DNA from: DATMRF01 sp035566435
GTDB lineage: Bacteria; Verrucomicrobiota; Verrucomicrobiia; Limisphaerales; UBA8199
DNA length: 64,000 nt
Assembly (NCBI GenBank): GCA_035566435.1
Contig: DATMRF010000131.1
Span: 1 to 64,000, forward strand
Direction of reading: 5' to 3'
This document shows, in pieces, positions 26,078 through 34,920 of this stretch. The first letter of the stretch is position 1; each line of letters begins with the position of its first letter. Position numbers and translations under genes: made by a program. The notes beneath the pieces are model-generated. The model did not search any database, had not been told where the DNA came from, and saw only the letters and a list, made by a program, of their open reading frames with translations.

Positions 26078-26896
26078 ATGCGAAACCATCTCTACACCGG
26101 TCTCGTTGCCCTCCTGGCCGCCGCGGCGAGTCTCCAGGCACAGCCCAGGCCGCTGACGAATGTCCATGCCCATAATGATTACGAGCACAACCGGCCGCTG
26201 TTCGACGCGCTCGACCACGGGTTCTGCAGCGTCGAAGCCGATATCCACCTCGTCGATGGTCAGCTTTTGGTGGCGCACAGCCGGCTGGAAGTAAAGCCGG
26301 GCAAGACGCTTCAGGTGTTGTACCTCGACCCTTTGCGCGAACGCGTCAGGAAGAACGGAGGCCATGTTTACCCGGGCGGTCCGGAGTTCATATTACTGAT
26401 TGATGTCAAAGGCGATTGGCACGCGAGCTATCCCGTCCTGCGCGATATCCTCAAACAATACGCCGACGTGCTGACGACCTTTCGGGGCGACGCCAAGGAG
26501 ACGAGCGCCATTACGGTCATCATCACCGGCAACCGCTCGCGGGAAATGTTCGCCGGCGAGTCTGTTCGTTACGCGGCGCTCGACGGCGACCTTTCAGATT
26601 TGGACTCAGCCGATCCTGCGAGCCTGATTCCGTGGATCAGCAGCAACTGGTCGGCGAGCTTCAAGTGGCGCGGGGCCGGGGTTATTCCGGAGGCCGAGAA
26701 AGTGAAGGTGAAAGAAATCGTGGCAAAAGCGCATGAACACGGCCGGCGAGTCCGTTTTTGGGGCTCCCCGGACAAGCCGGTTTTTTGGCGCGAGATGCTC
26801 GATGATGGCGTGGACATCATTAACACGGACGATTTGGCCGGGGCTCAGAAGTTTTTAACCACAGATGAACCCGGCGCGTCAGGCGCAACCAAATAA
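26078..26896 (+). CDS. Secreted glycerophosphodiester-phosphodiesterase-like protein
   Basis: 272 residues. Signal peptide 1-21 (LVALLAAAASLQAQ). The TIM-barrel phosphodiesterase features are NVHAHNDYEHNRPLFDAL, VEADIHLVDGQLLVAHS, EFILLIDVKG and, near the end, RFWGSPDKPVFWREMLDDGVDIINTDD. This combination matches the PI-PLC/GDPD-like family that includes yeast AIM6. It probably hydrolyses phosphodiesters in the periplasm or outside. The substrate is not known. Confidence 0.82.
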   Translation: MRNHLYTGLVALLAAAASLQAQPRPLTNVHAHNDYEHNRPLFDALDHGFCSVEADIHLVDGQLLVAHSRLEVKPGKTLQVLYLDPLRERVRKNGGHVYPGGPEFILLIDVKGDWHASYPVLRDILKQYADVLTTFRGDAKETSAITVIITGNRSREMFAGESVRYAALDGDLSDLDSADPASLIPWISSNWSASFKWRGAGVIPEAEKVKVKEIVAKAHEHGRRVRFWGSPDKPVFWREMLDDGVDIINTDDLAGAQKFLTTDEPGASGATK

Positions 26897-26950
26897 ACCG
26901 TGCGAGGTTGAGTTCACCGGCAATATGTGCGATATACCGTCATTCGCCTT

Positions 26951-27394
26951 ATGAGATGCCCTGCTTGCTTTCACGAGCTGACACTGATACAGGTCGGCAG
27001 CCTGGCGGTAGATGTTTGCCAAGGCGGCTGTGGCGGGATCTGGTTTGATGCCTTCGAGCTACAGCGGGTCGATGAAGAAACCGAGATGGCTGGCGAGCCG
27101 CTGCTTCATATCCAGCACGACGCGCGCCTGGTGGTGGACCGCACCCGCAAGCGCGAGTGTCCCCGTTGCGAGGGAGTGAAGTTGCATCGCCATTTCTTCA
27201 GCGCCAAACGCCGAATTGAGATCGACGAGTGCCCCAATTGCGCCGGTTATTGGCTGGACGCAGGCGAACTCGCCCAAGTGCGCGCTGAGAAGGCAGAGAC
27301 CGCGTCTCATGAACAGCTCCGCCCTTCCCAGCTCTCTGGCGAAGCCATCCGTTATCTCTATCGCCTGCGGGACGAAAAGCGTCGGACTACGTAG
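26951..27394 (+). CDS. zf-TFIIB domain protein
   Basis: 147 residues from MRCPACF; a GTG eight codons upstream is also possible but adds non-homologous residues. Two zinc-ribbon modules: CPACFHEL…CQGGCGGIWFDAFEL and CPRCEGV…CPNCAGYWLDAGEL, each with the WxDxxEL ending of the zf-TFIIB family. No other domain. Soluble; function unknown. Confidence 0.8.
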   Translation: MRCPACFHELTLIQVGSLAVDVCQGGCGGIWFDAFELQRVDEETEMAGEPLLHIQHDARLVVDRTRKRECPRCEGVKLHRHFFSAKRRIEIDECPNCAGYWLDAGELAQVRAEKAETASHEQLRPSQLSGEAIRYLYRLRDEKRRTT

Positions 27395-27418
27395 CCGGAA
27401 TAGGTTAGCCAGAGTTTG

Positions 27419-27556
27419 AACGCAAAGAAGCAAAGGCGCGAGGGACTTGTGGTCTCGCCCTAACTGAAGCCTTCACCAGAAGATGATTGGCGCGCATACC
27501 GCGAGGCTCCATCTCAAACTTTGCGCCTCTGCTTCCTTGCGCCTTTGCGTTGAATT
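27419..27556. repeat. Inverted pair of AACGCAAAG repeats
   Basis: The left arm (27419-27442, GAACGCAAAGAAGCAAAGGC) and the right arm (27522-27556, ending GCGCCTTTGCGTTGAA) are inverted copies of the CGCAAAG repeat family also seen at 4732-4766, separated by about 80 bp. It fills most of the spacer between the zf-TFIIB gene and the next gene. Confidence 0.6.
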
Positions 27557-27650
27557 CCCGCTGCATAGATGCCAGGGCGTTTCGACTCGCAAAGGCTGAT
27601 TCTCCCCGGAAAAGATTGCCCCTGGTTCTTGCCTCGCGTAAATACGCCGT

Positions 27651-29231
27651 GTGAAACCCGCAGTTACTTCACTGCCCGCGCCGCCACCGGCTGCCGCCGC
27701 CCCGGTCCTGACGAAAGGGCTGCGCCTTTATCTGTATGTCACTGCCGCGGTCGCGGGCGCTGCGGTGATGATTGTCGAGATTCTCGGCGCGAAAATGCTC
27801 TCACCGTTCATGGGCATGTCGCACTTTGTCTGGACGGCGCAAATCGCCGTGACGCTGGTGGCGCTGGCCTGCGGATATTATGCGGGCGGGCGCCTGGCGG
27901 ACCAGTCCCAGCGGCTGGCGTGGCTGTATTGGGCCTTGCTCGCCTCGGCGGCTTACCTGGCGCTGACCGTGGTAAGCTGCGAGGCAATTGCGTATCGGTG
28001 CCTCGACCTGAACCTGGCGGTGGGCTCGCTGCTGGCCTCGACGATTCTGTTTTTCATCCCGCTCGCGTTGCTCGCGATGACCGGCCCGTTCCTGGTGCGC
28101 GTCATTACCTCCACGGTGACCGGCGTGGGCGGCAACGTCGGCCGCCTGATCTCGATCAGCACCCTTGGCAGCTTCGCCGGGACTTTGGTGATTGGGTATG
28201 TGGCCATTCCGCTGCTGCCGAACTCGTTCACCATGTATGCGACCGCGGCGGCCCTGCTGCTGCTGTGCGCTGGCTACTTTGGGGTTTTTCACCCGAAATC
28301 GGTAGCGCCGCTGGTGATGATTTTGGCGATCGTTTGCGCTTTGGGAGCGCTCGTCGTCTGGCGGCCGCTTCATGATTACCAATACGTGATCGAGCTGTTC
28401 CGCGGGAATTCGCATTTCGGCCAGCTCCAGGTAGTCGATGTGCGCGAGGGTTCCTGCCGCTATTACCTCAATGATAACCTGATTCAGAACACCTACGACC
28501 CGGATACCAAACAAAGCGAGTCCGCCTTCACGTACCTGCTCGCCGGGCTGGCCCGCGCCTATACGACGAACGTCAACGACGTGCTCTGCATTGGCCTCGG
28601 CGTGGGCATTGTGCCCATGGACTTCGCCCGCCGGGGAGCAAAGGTCGATGTGGTGGAAATCAACCCGGCGGTGGTGCCCGTCGGCCAGCGCTTCTTCAAT
28701 ATGGACCCGAGCAAGCTGCACATCACTCTGGATGATGGCCGACATTTTCTGAACCGCTGCCGCAAGCAATACGATGTGGTTGTCCTGGACGCGTTTCTCG
28801 GCGATTCATCGCCTTCCCACCTGTTGACCCGCGAGGCGTTCGCCGCCATCAGCAAGGTGTTGCGAGCCAATGGAACGCTGGTCATCAACTCGTTTGGCGA
28901 CCTGGCGCCCGGCCGCGACTTTTTCACTGCTTCGCTTAGCAAGACTTTGAAGGCGGTCTACCCCGGTGTGCGCATCCATGACTGCAGCAACGGTGGAATT
29001 TTCTTCGTCGCTACTCACCGGCCTGACCCGGCGTTCGCGCACCCGCCGGAACTGACTGACGTCCATCCCGACGCCCAGCGCTACACGGACGCCGGGTTTG
29101 CGGACGTGGTGGAGACGCTGCCCGGCCATGGGCGGGTTCTGACCGACGACTACAATCCGGTCGAGTTCTACGACGCGCGGAACCGCGAGGAGATCCGCCG
29201 CCGTCTGGCGCTCTGGGCCAAGGACATGTAG
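27651..29231 (+). CDS. Fused membrane transporter/spermidine synthase-like protein
   Basis: 526 residues, GTG start. Residues ~25-235 carry seven or eight membrane helices (AAVMIVEILGAKMLSPFMG, ISTLGSFAGTLVIGYVAIP). Residues ~260-500 form a spermidine-synthase-type Rossmann methyltransferase fold: VLCIGLGVGIVPMDFARR, VDVVEINPAVV, LHITLDDGRHFL and VVVLDAFLGD. This is the MFS/spermidine-synthase fusion architecture widespread in bacteria. The reaction is not established; aminopropyl transfer is not assured because key residues vary in this group. thrS starts 12 bp downstream. Confidence 0.82.
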   Translation: MKPAVTSLPAPPPAAAAPVLTKGLRLYLYVTAAVAGAAVMIVEILGAKMLSPFMGMSHFVWTAQIAVTLVALACGYYAGGRLADQSQRLAWLYWALLASAAYLALTVVSCEAIAYRCLDLNLAVGSLLASTILFFIPLALLAMTGPFLVRVITSTVTGVGGNVGRLISISTLGSFAGTLVIGYVAIPLLPNSFTMYATAAALLLLCAGYFGVFHPKSVAPLVMILAIVCALGALVVWRPLHDYQYVIELFRGNSHFGQLQVVDVREGSCRYYLNDNLIQNTYDPDTKQSESAFTYLLAGLARAYTTNVNDVLCIGLGVGIVPMDFARRGAKVDVVEINPAVVPVGQRFFNMDPSKLHITLDDGRHFLNRCRKQYDVVVLDAFLGDSSPSHLLTREAFAAISKVLRANGTLVINSFGDLAPGRDFFTASLSKTLKAVYPGVRIHDCSNGGIFFVATHRPDPAFAHPPELTDVHPDAQRYTDAGFADVVETLPGHGRVLTDDYNPVEFYDARNREEIRRRLALWAKDM

Positions 29232-29242
29232 CCTATCGCTTT

Positions 29243-31096
29243 ATGGAATCGAACGACCAGCAACCCGAACGGAAAACCCTGGACGAGCGTCACCGCATGA
29301 CCGACCTCGAACGCCTGCGCCACTCCTGCGCTCACGTCATGGCGACCGCGATCCTCCGGCTTTGGCCCGAGGCCCAGTTCGCCTCCGGACCCGCCGTCGA
29401 GAACGGGTTCTATTACGATGTCGAGCTGCCGCACCGGATTTCGACCGAGGATTTCCCGGCCATCGAGGCCGAGATGAAGAAAGAGATCAAAGCCAACCAT
29501 CCGTTCGAAAAGATCATCGTCACCCGCGAGCAGGCCGTCAAAGACGCGCAAAGCGGCCGGCTTGGCGCGCTGAGCGAACGGCCCGAGCCCAGCAAGTTCA
29601 AGCTCGGCAATCTGGCTGATATCCCGCAAGGCGAACCGATTTCCTATTTCCAGAGCGGCGACTTCCTGGACCTTTGCGCCGGGCCGCACGTGATGCGCAC
29701 CGGCAACATCGGCGCGTTCAAGCTCACCAGCGTCGCCAGCGCCTATTACAAAGGCGACGAGAAGAACCCGCAGCTTCAACGCATTTACGGAACGGCTTTC
29801 AAAAACAAAACCGACCTCGAAGCCTACTTTAAAATGCTCGAGGAGGCGAAGCGCCGCGACCATCGGAAGATCGGCGCCGAGATGGGTCTCTATGTGATCG
29901 ACACCGATTACGTCGGGCCAGGGCTGCCGCTCTGGCTGCCCAAGGGCGGGGCGATCGTGGAGGAACTCGAGCAGTTAGCGAAGGAAAGCGAGTTCGCCGC
30001 CGGCTACGTCCGCGTGAAGACACCCCACATCGCGCGCGAGAAATTGTATCTCACCAGCGGACACATCCCGCTGTATCTCGAGTCGATGTTCCCGCCGCTG
30101 GAATTTAAAGAGAGCGCCGAGGCGCAAACCGCCGAGCGTTACTATCTCAAGGCGATGAACTGCCCGCATCACCATCGCATTTTTGCGGCGGAGCCGCGGA
30201 GTTACCGTGACCTGCCGTTGCGCCTGGCGGAATACGGCACTTGCTACCGTTACGAGCAGTCGGGCGAGCTGTTCGGCTTGATGCGCGTGCGTTCGCTCAA
30301 TATGAATGACGCGCACATTTATTGCACCCCGGAACAGTTCGCGGACGAGTTCAACGGCGTGAACGAAATGTATCTGAAGTATTTCAAGATTTTCGGCATC
30401 GAGAAATACGTGATGCGCTTCAGCACGCACGACCCCTCCAAGCTCGGGCAGAAATTTGTCAATGAACCCGAGCTCTGGGTCCAGACCGAAAATATGGTTC
30501 GCGACGTGCTTAAGAAATCGGGCATTAATTATGTCGAGGTGCCGAACGAAGCGGCCTTTTACGGCCCCAAGATTGACGTGCAGGTCTGGAGCGTGATTGG
30601 CCGCGAATTTACGTTGGCCACAAACCAGGTCGATTTCGCCGTGCCGCGGAAATTCGGACTGGCGTATCGCGATCGGGACAACACCGAAAAGACTCCGCTA
30701 TGCATCCACCGCGCACCGCTGGGCACCCACGAGAGGTTTGTCGGATTCCTCATCGAACATTACGCCGGGAATTTTCCGCTTTGGCTCGCGCCCGAGCAGG
30801 TGCGCGTTCTGAGCATCGGCGAGGAGGAGCCACTGGTGAACTATGCCAAAGGCATTGTGCGGGAGCTGCGCGCCCACATGGTGCGCGCCCACGGCGATTA
30901 CACCAACGACAAGATCAACGGCAAAATCCAGCGCGCCGAGCAGGCGAAGGTCCACACAATGCTGGTGGTCGGACCGCGGGATATGCAGGCCAACGCGGTG
31001 AGTGTCCGGGTCCACGGCAAAGGGAGCCTCGGGGCCAAGCCCAAGAGCGAGGCCATCGCTGAGCTCCTGGCGGCCATTCGCGAGCGCCGGGCCTGA
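29243..31096 (+). CDS. thrS: Threonyl-tRNA synthetase lacking the TGS domain
   Basis: 617 residues. The editing domain starts almost at once (RHSCAHVMATAILRLWPEA at residue ~28; the E. coli enzyme has this motif at about residue 73), so the usual N-terminal TGS/N1 domain is missing. Class II core is intact: MNCPHHHRIF (zinc Cys), TCYRYEQSGEL, NDAHIYC (zinc His) and CIHRAPLGTHERFVGFLIEH. The C-terminal anticodon-binding domain is present. It charges tRNA-Thr and is probably cotranscribed with both neighbours (12-bp and 10-bp gaps). Confidence 0.93.
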   Translation: MESNDQQPERKTLDERHRMTDLERLRHSCAHVMATAILRLWPEAQFASGPAVENGFYYDVELPHRISTEDFPAIEAEMKKEIKANHPFEKIIVTREQAVKDAQSGRLGALSERPEPSKFKLGNLADIPQGEPISYFQSGDFLDLCAGPHVMRTGNIGAFKLTSVASAYYKGDEKNPQLQRIYGTAFKNKTDLEAYFKMLEEAKRRDHRKIGAEMGLYVIDTDYVGPGLPLWLPKGGAIVEELEQLAKESEFAAGYVRVKTPHIAREKLYLTSGHIPLYLESMFPPLEFKESAEAQTAERYYLKAMNCPHHHRIFAAEPRSYRDLPLRLAEYGTCYRYEQSGELFGLMRVRSLNMNDAHIYCTPEQFADEFNGVNEMYLKYFKIFGIEKYVMRFSTHDPSKLGQKFVNEPELWVQTENMVRDVLKKSGINYVEVPNEAAFYGPKIDVQVWSVIGREFTLATNQVDFAVPRKFGLAYRDRDNTEKTPLCIHRAPLGTHERFVGFLIEHYAGNFPLWLAPEQVRVLSIGEEEPLVNYAKGIVRELRAHMVRAHGDYTNDKINGKIQRAEQAKVHTMLVVGPRDMQANAVSVRVHGKGSLGAKPKSEAIAELLAAIRERRA

Positions 31097-31106
31097 TCTG
31101 GTCGAC

Positions 31107-31610
31107 ATGAGCCACAATTACCTATCCACTTTTGTCGAACTGATCGTCACCCCGTTCCATCAGCTCTCGCTGGTCTGGGGCATCGTGCCTCTTTATTTCG
31201 GCCTGCTGCTCAGCGAGCTGACTTCGGACAAGGCGAATTTTCGCACCGCGATTCAGACGGGATTCAGCTTCATCTGGGCCGGAGCGCAATGGCTTTACCT
31301 GTACCACAGGGCACTCACGAGCATCGGCTCGGTGGCCGGCCTAACGGCGCCTCCGCCCATTACGCTGGTGGTGACCTTTCTGGTCCTGGCAATGGGGGCG
31401 GTCGCGTTGTTCAGCGGCATCCGGCGGCGTTATCCGAAATACTGTTCCTTCCTGGGCTATACCCGATTCAGCAACTATTTCATGATCACGATTTACCCAA
31501 TCCAAGCTCATTCGCTCTCTTGGACCTGGGAACGGCTAACGGCCATTGTGTTGTTCGCAGTGCCCATCTGGCTGCTGCTCCACTTCGGCCTCATGCCGCT
31601 CCGGCGATAG
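31107..31610 (+). CDS. Integral membrane protein, unknown family
   Basis: 167 residues from MSHNYLST, 10 bp after the thrS stop. Four to five hydrophobic segments (about residues 10-35, 48-65, 80-105 and 140-160). It has no motif I recognise. The last helix has an Arg-rich end (MPLRR), giving an inside-positive C-terminus. Probably in the thrS transcript by spacing. Confidence 0.7.
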   Translation: MSHNYLSTFVELIVTPFHQLSLVWGIVPLYFGLLLSELTSDKANFRTAIQTGFSFIWAGAQWLYLYHRALTSIGSVAGLTAPPPITLVVTFLVLAMGAVALFSGIRRRYPKYCSFLGYTRFSNYFMITIYPIQAHSLSWTWERLTAIVLFAVPIWLLLHFGLMPLRR

Positions 31611-31871
31611 GCTCAATTTACATACGGGACTGCGGGACTGCGGGACTACGGGACTGCGGGACTGCGGGACTGCGGGACTGCGGGGGCTAAAGGCTGACCC
31701 TCTTCGCTGGGCTGCCGTGAACGGTAGTAGCAAAATGGCTCTCTGGTCGCACGAGCGAGGGGCGAGAATTGCGGGGAAAATTGTTTTGATGTTCGGATTG
31801 CTTTGGATCAGGTCGGAGCGGCGTGGAGTGTCTCGGGGCCTCGGGGTTTTCATTTTGAACCGCGGATGACG

Positions 31872-32115
31872 CGGTAGTACAAAAGTGTAGCCAAAAACGT
31901 AGCAGAAGTTGTCAACTTTGGAAAGTTGACGGTCCGGGGCGGGGGAGTGATCGGGTTTTTCTTTTCTCGCGAGGGGAGGTGGAATGCGAAAGTTGACAGT
32001 TGACAGTTGACAAGAAGTGGGTCGCAGCTCGGTTTTACCGAGGATTTGTGCGGTTTTGAAAGTTGACAGGGGGTGAAGTTGTCAATTTTCGAGAGTTGAC
32101 AGTTGACAGTTGACA
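31872..32115 (+). repeat. Long direct repeat, copy A
   Basis: About 240 bp, repeated with few differences at 32894-33132, about 1.02 kb away. Contains the AAAAGTGTAGCC/AAAAACGTAGCAG units, the GTCAACTTT/AAAGTTGAC hairpin, a CTTTTC-rich pyrimidine tract and two runs of AGTTGACAGTTGACAGTTGAC. TTGACA equals the sigma70 -35 consensus, so the runs present several -35-like hexamers in a row without obvious -10 partners. Confidence 0.85.
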
Positions 32116-32893
32116 GGGGCAGTCGACGAGGGCAGGCGCGGGCAGAAAGGATAAAGGATAAAACTGCAGTTCGGCCCTGCAAAAATTTCCCGTAATTGGG
32201 CGTCCGTAGCTGAAATTAAGCGTAATCGAGCGGAGCCGGGTGGGGGAGACTTCCCTATGCACATGGCTGCAGATGACTGCAGATGGCTGCAGACAGGTGA
32301 CAATTCGGGCATAGGCTGGCAGGAGCTATCGGGAGTTGGGAGGGGAAGGCGAAGGCTGAAGGATAAAGGATAAATTTTGTTTTCTGCGGCGAGGGGTGAT
32401 CCAGGGGTGATCCAGGGGTGAAACGTTTCCACAGGCCGTATTTACCGAGGGATTGTGCGTTTCAGGGGTTGCCGAAGGCTGATCCTTTAGGTTGGCAAGG
32501 GTGATCCGGGGGGATGATCCAGGGGTGATCCGCGAGGGTTGCCAAGGGCTGATCCTTGAAGGTTGGCAAGGGTGATCCCTGAGGGTTGCCAAAGGGCGGC
32601 GGGGAATGGGCTCGTAGGCGGGCGGATGGAGAAAGGCAAACTGCTAAGTTTTTCTTTTCTCGGGACGAGGGCCAAGAAATGCAAAAGTGTAGCCAAAAGT
32701 GTAGCAGGCTGCGGAAGTTGCTGGTTGCCGGTGGTTTGTGAACAGTAACAGCGCAGGAACAAAAACGTAGCACTTGCAAAAGTGTAGCAGCAAAAGCGTA
32801 GCAGATGCAAAAGCGTAGCACCCGCGAAAGTGTGGCTCAGGAGTCGGAGGGTGAGGAACCGAACCGGGAATTCTTTTTCTTCGGGCGAGGGTT

Positions 32894-33132
32894 CGGTAGT
32901 ACAAAAGTGTAGCCAAAAACGTAGCAGAAGTTGTCAACTTTGGAAAGTTGACGGTCCGGGGCGGGGGAGTGATGGGGTTTTTCTTTTCGCCAGGCGAGTG
33001 GGAATGCGAAAGTTGACAGTTGACAGTTGACAAAAAGCGAGTGGAAGCCCGGTTTTACCGAGGATTTCGGCGGTTTTGAAAGTTGACAGAGGGTGGAGTT
33101 GTCAACTTTGGAAAGTTGACAGTTGACAGGGG
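32894..33132 (+). repeat. Long direct repeat, copy B
   Basis: Second copy of the repeat at 31872-32115, in the same orientation. Differences cluster in the pyrimidine tract region and near the GGTTTTACCGAGGATTT segment. Its last hairpin (33101-33120) is a perfect GTCAACTTT/AAAGTTGAC palindrome where copy A has a degenerate version. Confidence 0.85.
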
Positions 33133-33139
33133 GCGGAGC

Positions 33140-33160
33140 GGCGCGCTGGGACAGCGCGCC
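33140..33160. repeat. REP hairpin, CCCTACC class
   Basis: Perfect 9-bp stem GGCGCGCTG/CAGCGCGCC with loop GGA, followed by CTACC. It is a close relative of the second hairpin of the element at 14398-14510. Confidence 0.7.
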
Positions 33161-33308
33161 CTACCACGATGGTGACGTGGGAGCGTAGCACGATCCGTTA
33201 TCCGTCAGGCCCATCCGTTATCCGTTAGGGTGGTCGGCCGAATATTTCTTTTTCTGAGGGTGCGTTGGTGCGATCCGTTATCCGTTATCCGTTATGCGTT
33301 AACTGGGG

Positions 33309-34652
33309 TCACCGCCTCATCATTCCCGCCGCGCCGCCGCCCATCCGGGCCATCATTTTCGTGAACTTGCCCATTTTCTTCATCATCTGCTGCATCTGGG
33401 CAAATTTATTCAGCATCGTGTTCAGCTCGGTGACGCTGACGCCGCTGCCCTTGGCGATGCGCTGACGCCGTTTGGCGTTCAGGATATGCGGGTTGCGCCG
33501 CTCCTGGAACGTCATGCCACAGATCATCGCTTCCATGTGGCTGAATTCCTTTTCCTGTTTGCTCAAGTCGTTGTTTTTGACGACCTCAGCCCCGCCGGGG
33601 AGCATGCCGACAATCGACTCGAGCGACCCGAGCTTTTTCATCTGGCGCAATTGGTCGAGGAAATCTTCGAGTGAGAACTGCCCTTTGCGCATCTTTTCTT
33701 CGAGGCGCTTCGCCTCGTCCAAATCGACCGCTTCGGCCGCCCGCTCGACGAGGCTGACGACATCGCCCATGCCGAGGATGCGCGAGGCCATGCGCTCCGG
33801 GTGGAACGGCTCGAAGTCTTCCAGCTTTTCGCCGACGCCGGCGAATTTGATGGGTTTTCCGGTGACGGCTTTGAGACTCAAGGCAGCGCCGCCGCGGGCA
33901 TCGCCGTCCAGCCTGGTGAGGATGGCGCCGGTGATGCTGAGCGCTTTGTCGAAATGGGTCGCGACGTTGACGGCTTCCTGGCCGGTGGCGGCGTCGAGCA
34001 CCAGCAGGATTTCCTGCGGCTTGACGAGGTCACGGAGCCGGACCAGTTCCTGGACAAGCGGTTCATCGATTTGCAGGCGGCCGGCCGTATCGAAAATGAG
34101 CGTGTTGCGGTTGTTGGCCTTGGCGAAGTCGAGCGCTTCGCGGGCAATTTTGAGCACATCAGTCGCGCCGCGATGGATATAGACAGGCAACTCGAGCTGC
34201 TTGCCGAGAGTTTCGAGTTGGTCCATGGCCGCGGGGCGATAGACGTCAGCGGCGACCAGCAGCGGCGTACGGCCCTGTTTCAGCAGCAAACGGCCGAGCT
34301 TGCCGCTCGAGGTGGTTTTGCCCGAACCGTGCAGGCCGACCATGAGGACGGAGCTGGGGTTGCCGCTCAACTCGAGCCCGGCATTGGCGGAGCCGAGCAG
34401 CTCGACCAGTTCGTCATGGATCACCTTGATGATCTGCTGGCCAGGCTGAATGCTCTGCACGACTTCGAGACCGATGGATTTGGTTTTGACGCGTTCGATG
34501 AAGTCGCGCGCGACCTTGAAATTCACGTCGGCCTCAAGCAACGCCAGCCGCACCTCGCGCAGCGCTTCGCCGACGTTGGTCTCAGTGATCTTGCCGAGGC
34601 CGCGCAGGTTGCGAAAGGCGTTCTGGAGCTTGCTGCTTAAGGAATCGAACAT
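33309..34652 (-). CDS. ffh: Signal recognition particle protein Ffh
   Basis: 447 residues. N domain 1-90; G domain with P-loop GLHGSGKTTSSGKLGR, DTAGRLQIDEPL, TRLDGDARGGAALS and FAGVGEKLEDFEPFHP; Met-rich M domain from about residue 330 (GMGDV to the C-terminus, with MNKFAQMQQMMKKMGKFTKMMARMG-type helix). GTPase that binds signal sequences and 4.5S RNA to deliver nascent membrane proteins to FtsY. Complete. It ends directly beside the repeat block. Confidence 0.95.
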   Translation of the reverse strand: MFDSLSSKLQNAFRNLRGLGKITETNVGEALREVRLALLEADVNFKVARDFIERVKTKSIGLEVVQSIQPGQQIIKVIHDELVELLGSANAGLELSGNPSSVLMVGLHGSGKTTSSGKLGRLLLKQGRTPLLVAADVYRPAAMDQLETLGKQLELPVYIHRGATDVLKIAREALDFAKANNRNTLIFDTAGRLQIDEPLVQELVRLRDLVKPQEILLVLDAATGQEAVNVATHFDKALSITGAILTRLDGDARGGAALSLKAVTGKPIKFAGVGEKLEDFEPFHPERMASRILGMGDVVSLVERAAEAVDLDEAKRLEEKMRKGQFSLEDFLDQLRQMKKLGSLESIVGMLPGGAEVVKNNDLSKQEKEFSHMEAMICGMTFQERRNPHILNAKRRQRIAKGSGVSVTELNTMLNKFAQMQQMMKKMGKFTKMMARMGGGAAGMMRR

Positions 34653-34680
34653 CGGCTAAAGCTAGGACAGCCGGACCCGG

Positions 34681-34710
34681 TTGACAAGGGCAGGGCAGGT
34701 TCGCTAGATT
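34681..34710 (+). promoter_or_regulatory. Likely promoter of tRNA-Tyr
   Basis: TTGACA (34681-34686), 18-bp spacer, TAGATT (34705-34710; four of six matches to TATAAT). Predicted transcription start near 34717, giving a leader of about 90 nt before the tRNA at 34807. The tract 34783-34803 in the leader contains CTCGACC tandem repeats. Confidence 0.5.
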
Positions 34711-34806
34711 CTGCGCTCGCGTTTGGCGCTTTTGGGGCTTGAACAAGAGCAGTCCGCGGACGGTTCGGCCGTCCCTCGACTCTCGACCCTCGACCCTCGA
34801 CCAACT

Positions 34807-34892
34807 GGTAGGTTACCCAAGTGGCCAACGGGGGCAGACTGTAAATCTGCTGGCTCACGCCTTCGATGGTTCGAATCCATCACCTACCACCA
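34807..34892 (+). tRNA. tRNA-Tyr (anticodon GTA)
   Basis: Acceptor stem GGTAGGT/ACCTACC, anticodon stem GCAGA/TCTGC with loop CTGTAAA and anticodon GTA at 34841-34843, a long class II variable arm (TGGCTCACGCCTTC region), T arm GATGG, TTCGAAT, CCATC, discriminator A and encoded CCA (34890-34892). The accessory island starts immediately downstream, consistent with a tRNA-associated insertion point, though no duplicated tRNA 3' end was found at the far side. Confidence 0.95.
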
Positions 34893-34920
34893 CTTTAAAG
34901 CGCAAGGAGCTACAGCGTTT

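Larger units (their letters stand above)
31611..33308. repeat. 1.7-kb noncoding block of nested short repeats
   Basis: No credible gene is present. Contents in order: CGGGACTG seven times (31625-31680); direct-repeat copy A (31872-32115) with TTGACAG tandem runs; GCTGCAGAT units (32264-32296); GGGGTGATCC and GGGTTGCCAAGGG units interleaved (32393-32600); GCAAAAGYGTAGCA units (32685-32835); direct-repeat copy B (32894-33132); a REP hairpin (33140-33160); and CCGTTATC units (33186-33300). The perfect hairpin GTCAACTTT-GG-AAAGTTGAC occurs three times (31911, 32933, 33101). The repeats are irregularly spaced, so this is not a CRISPR array. Confidence 0.8.

Noticed and set aside
32462..33033. Minus-strand open frames of 100-130 codons in the repeat block
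   Set aside because: Translations are low complexity (Pro/Thr/Ser or Leu/Cys runs) produced by the repeats, with no start signals and no homology.
31611..33308. CRISPR array, retron or diversity-generating retroelement
   Set aside because: Repeat units vary in length and spacing, there are no uniform spacers, no cas genes and no reverse transcriptase nearby.
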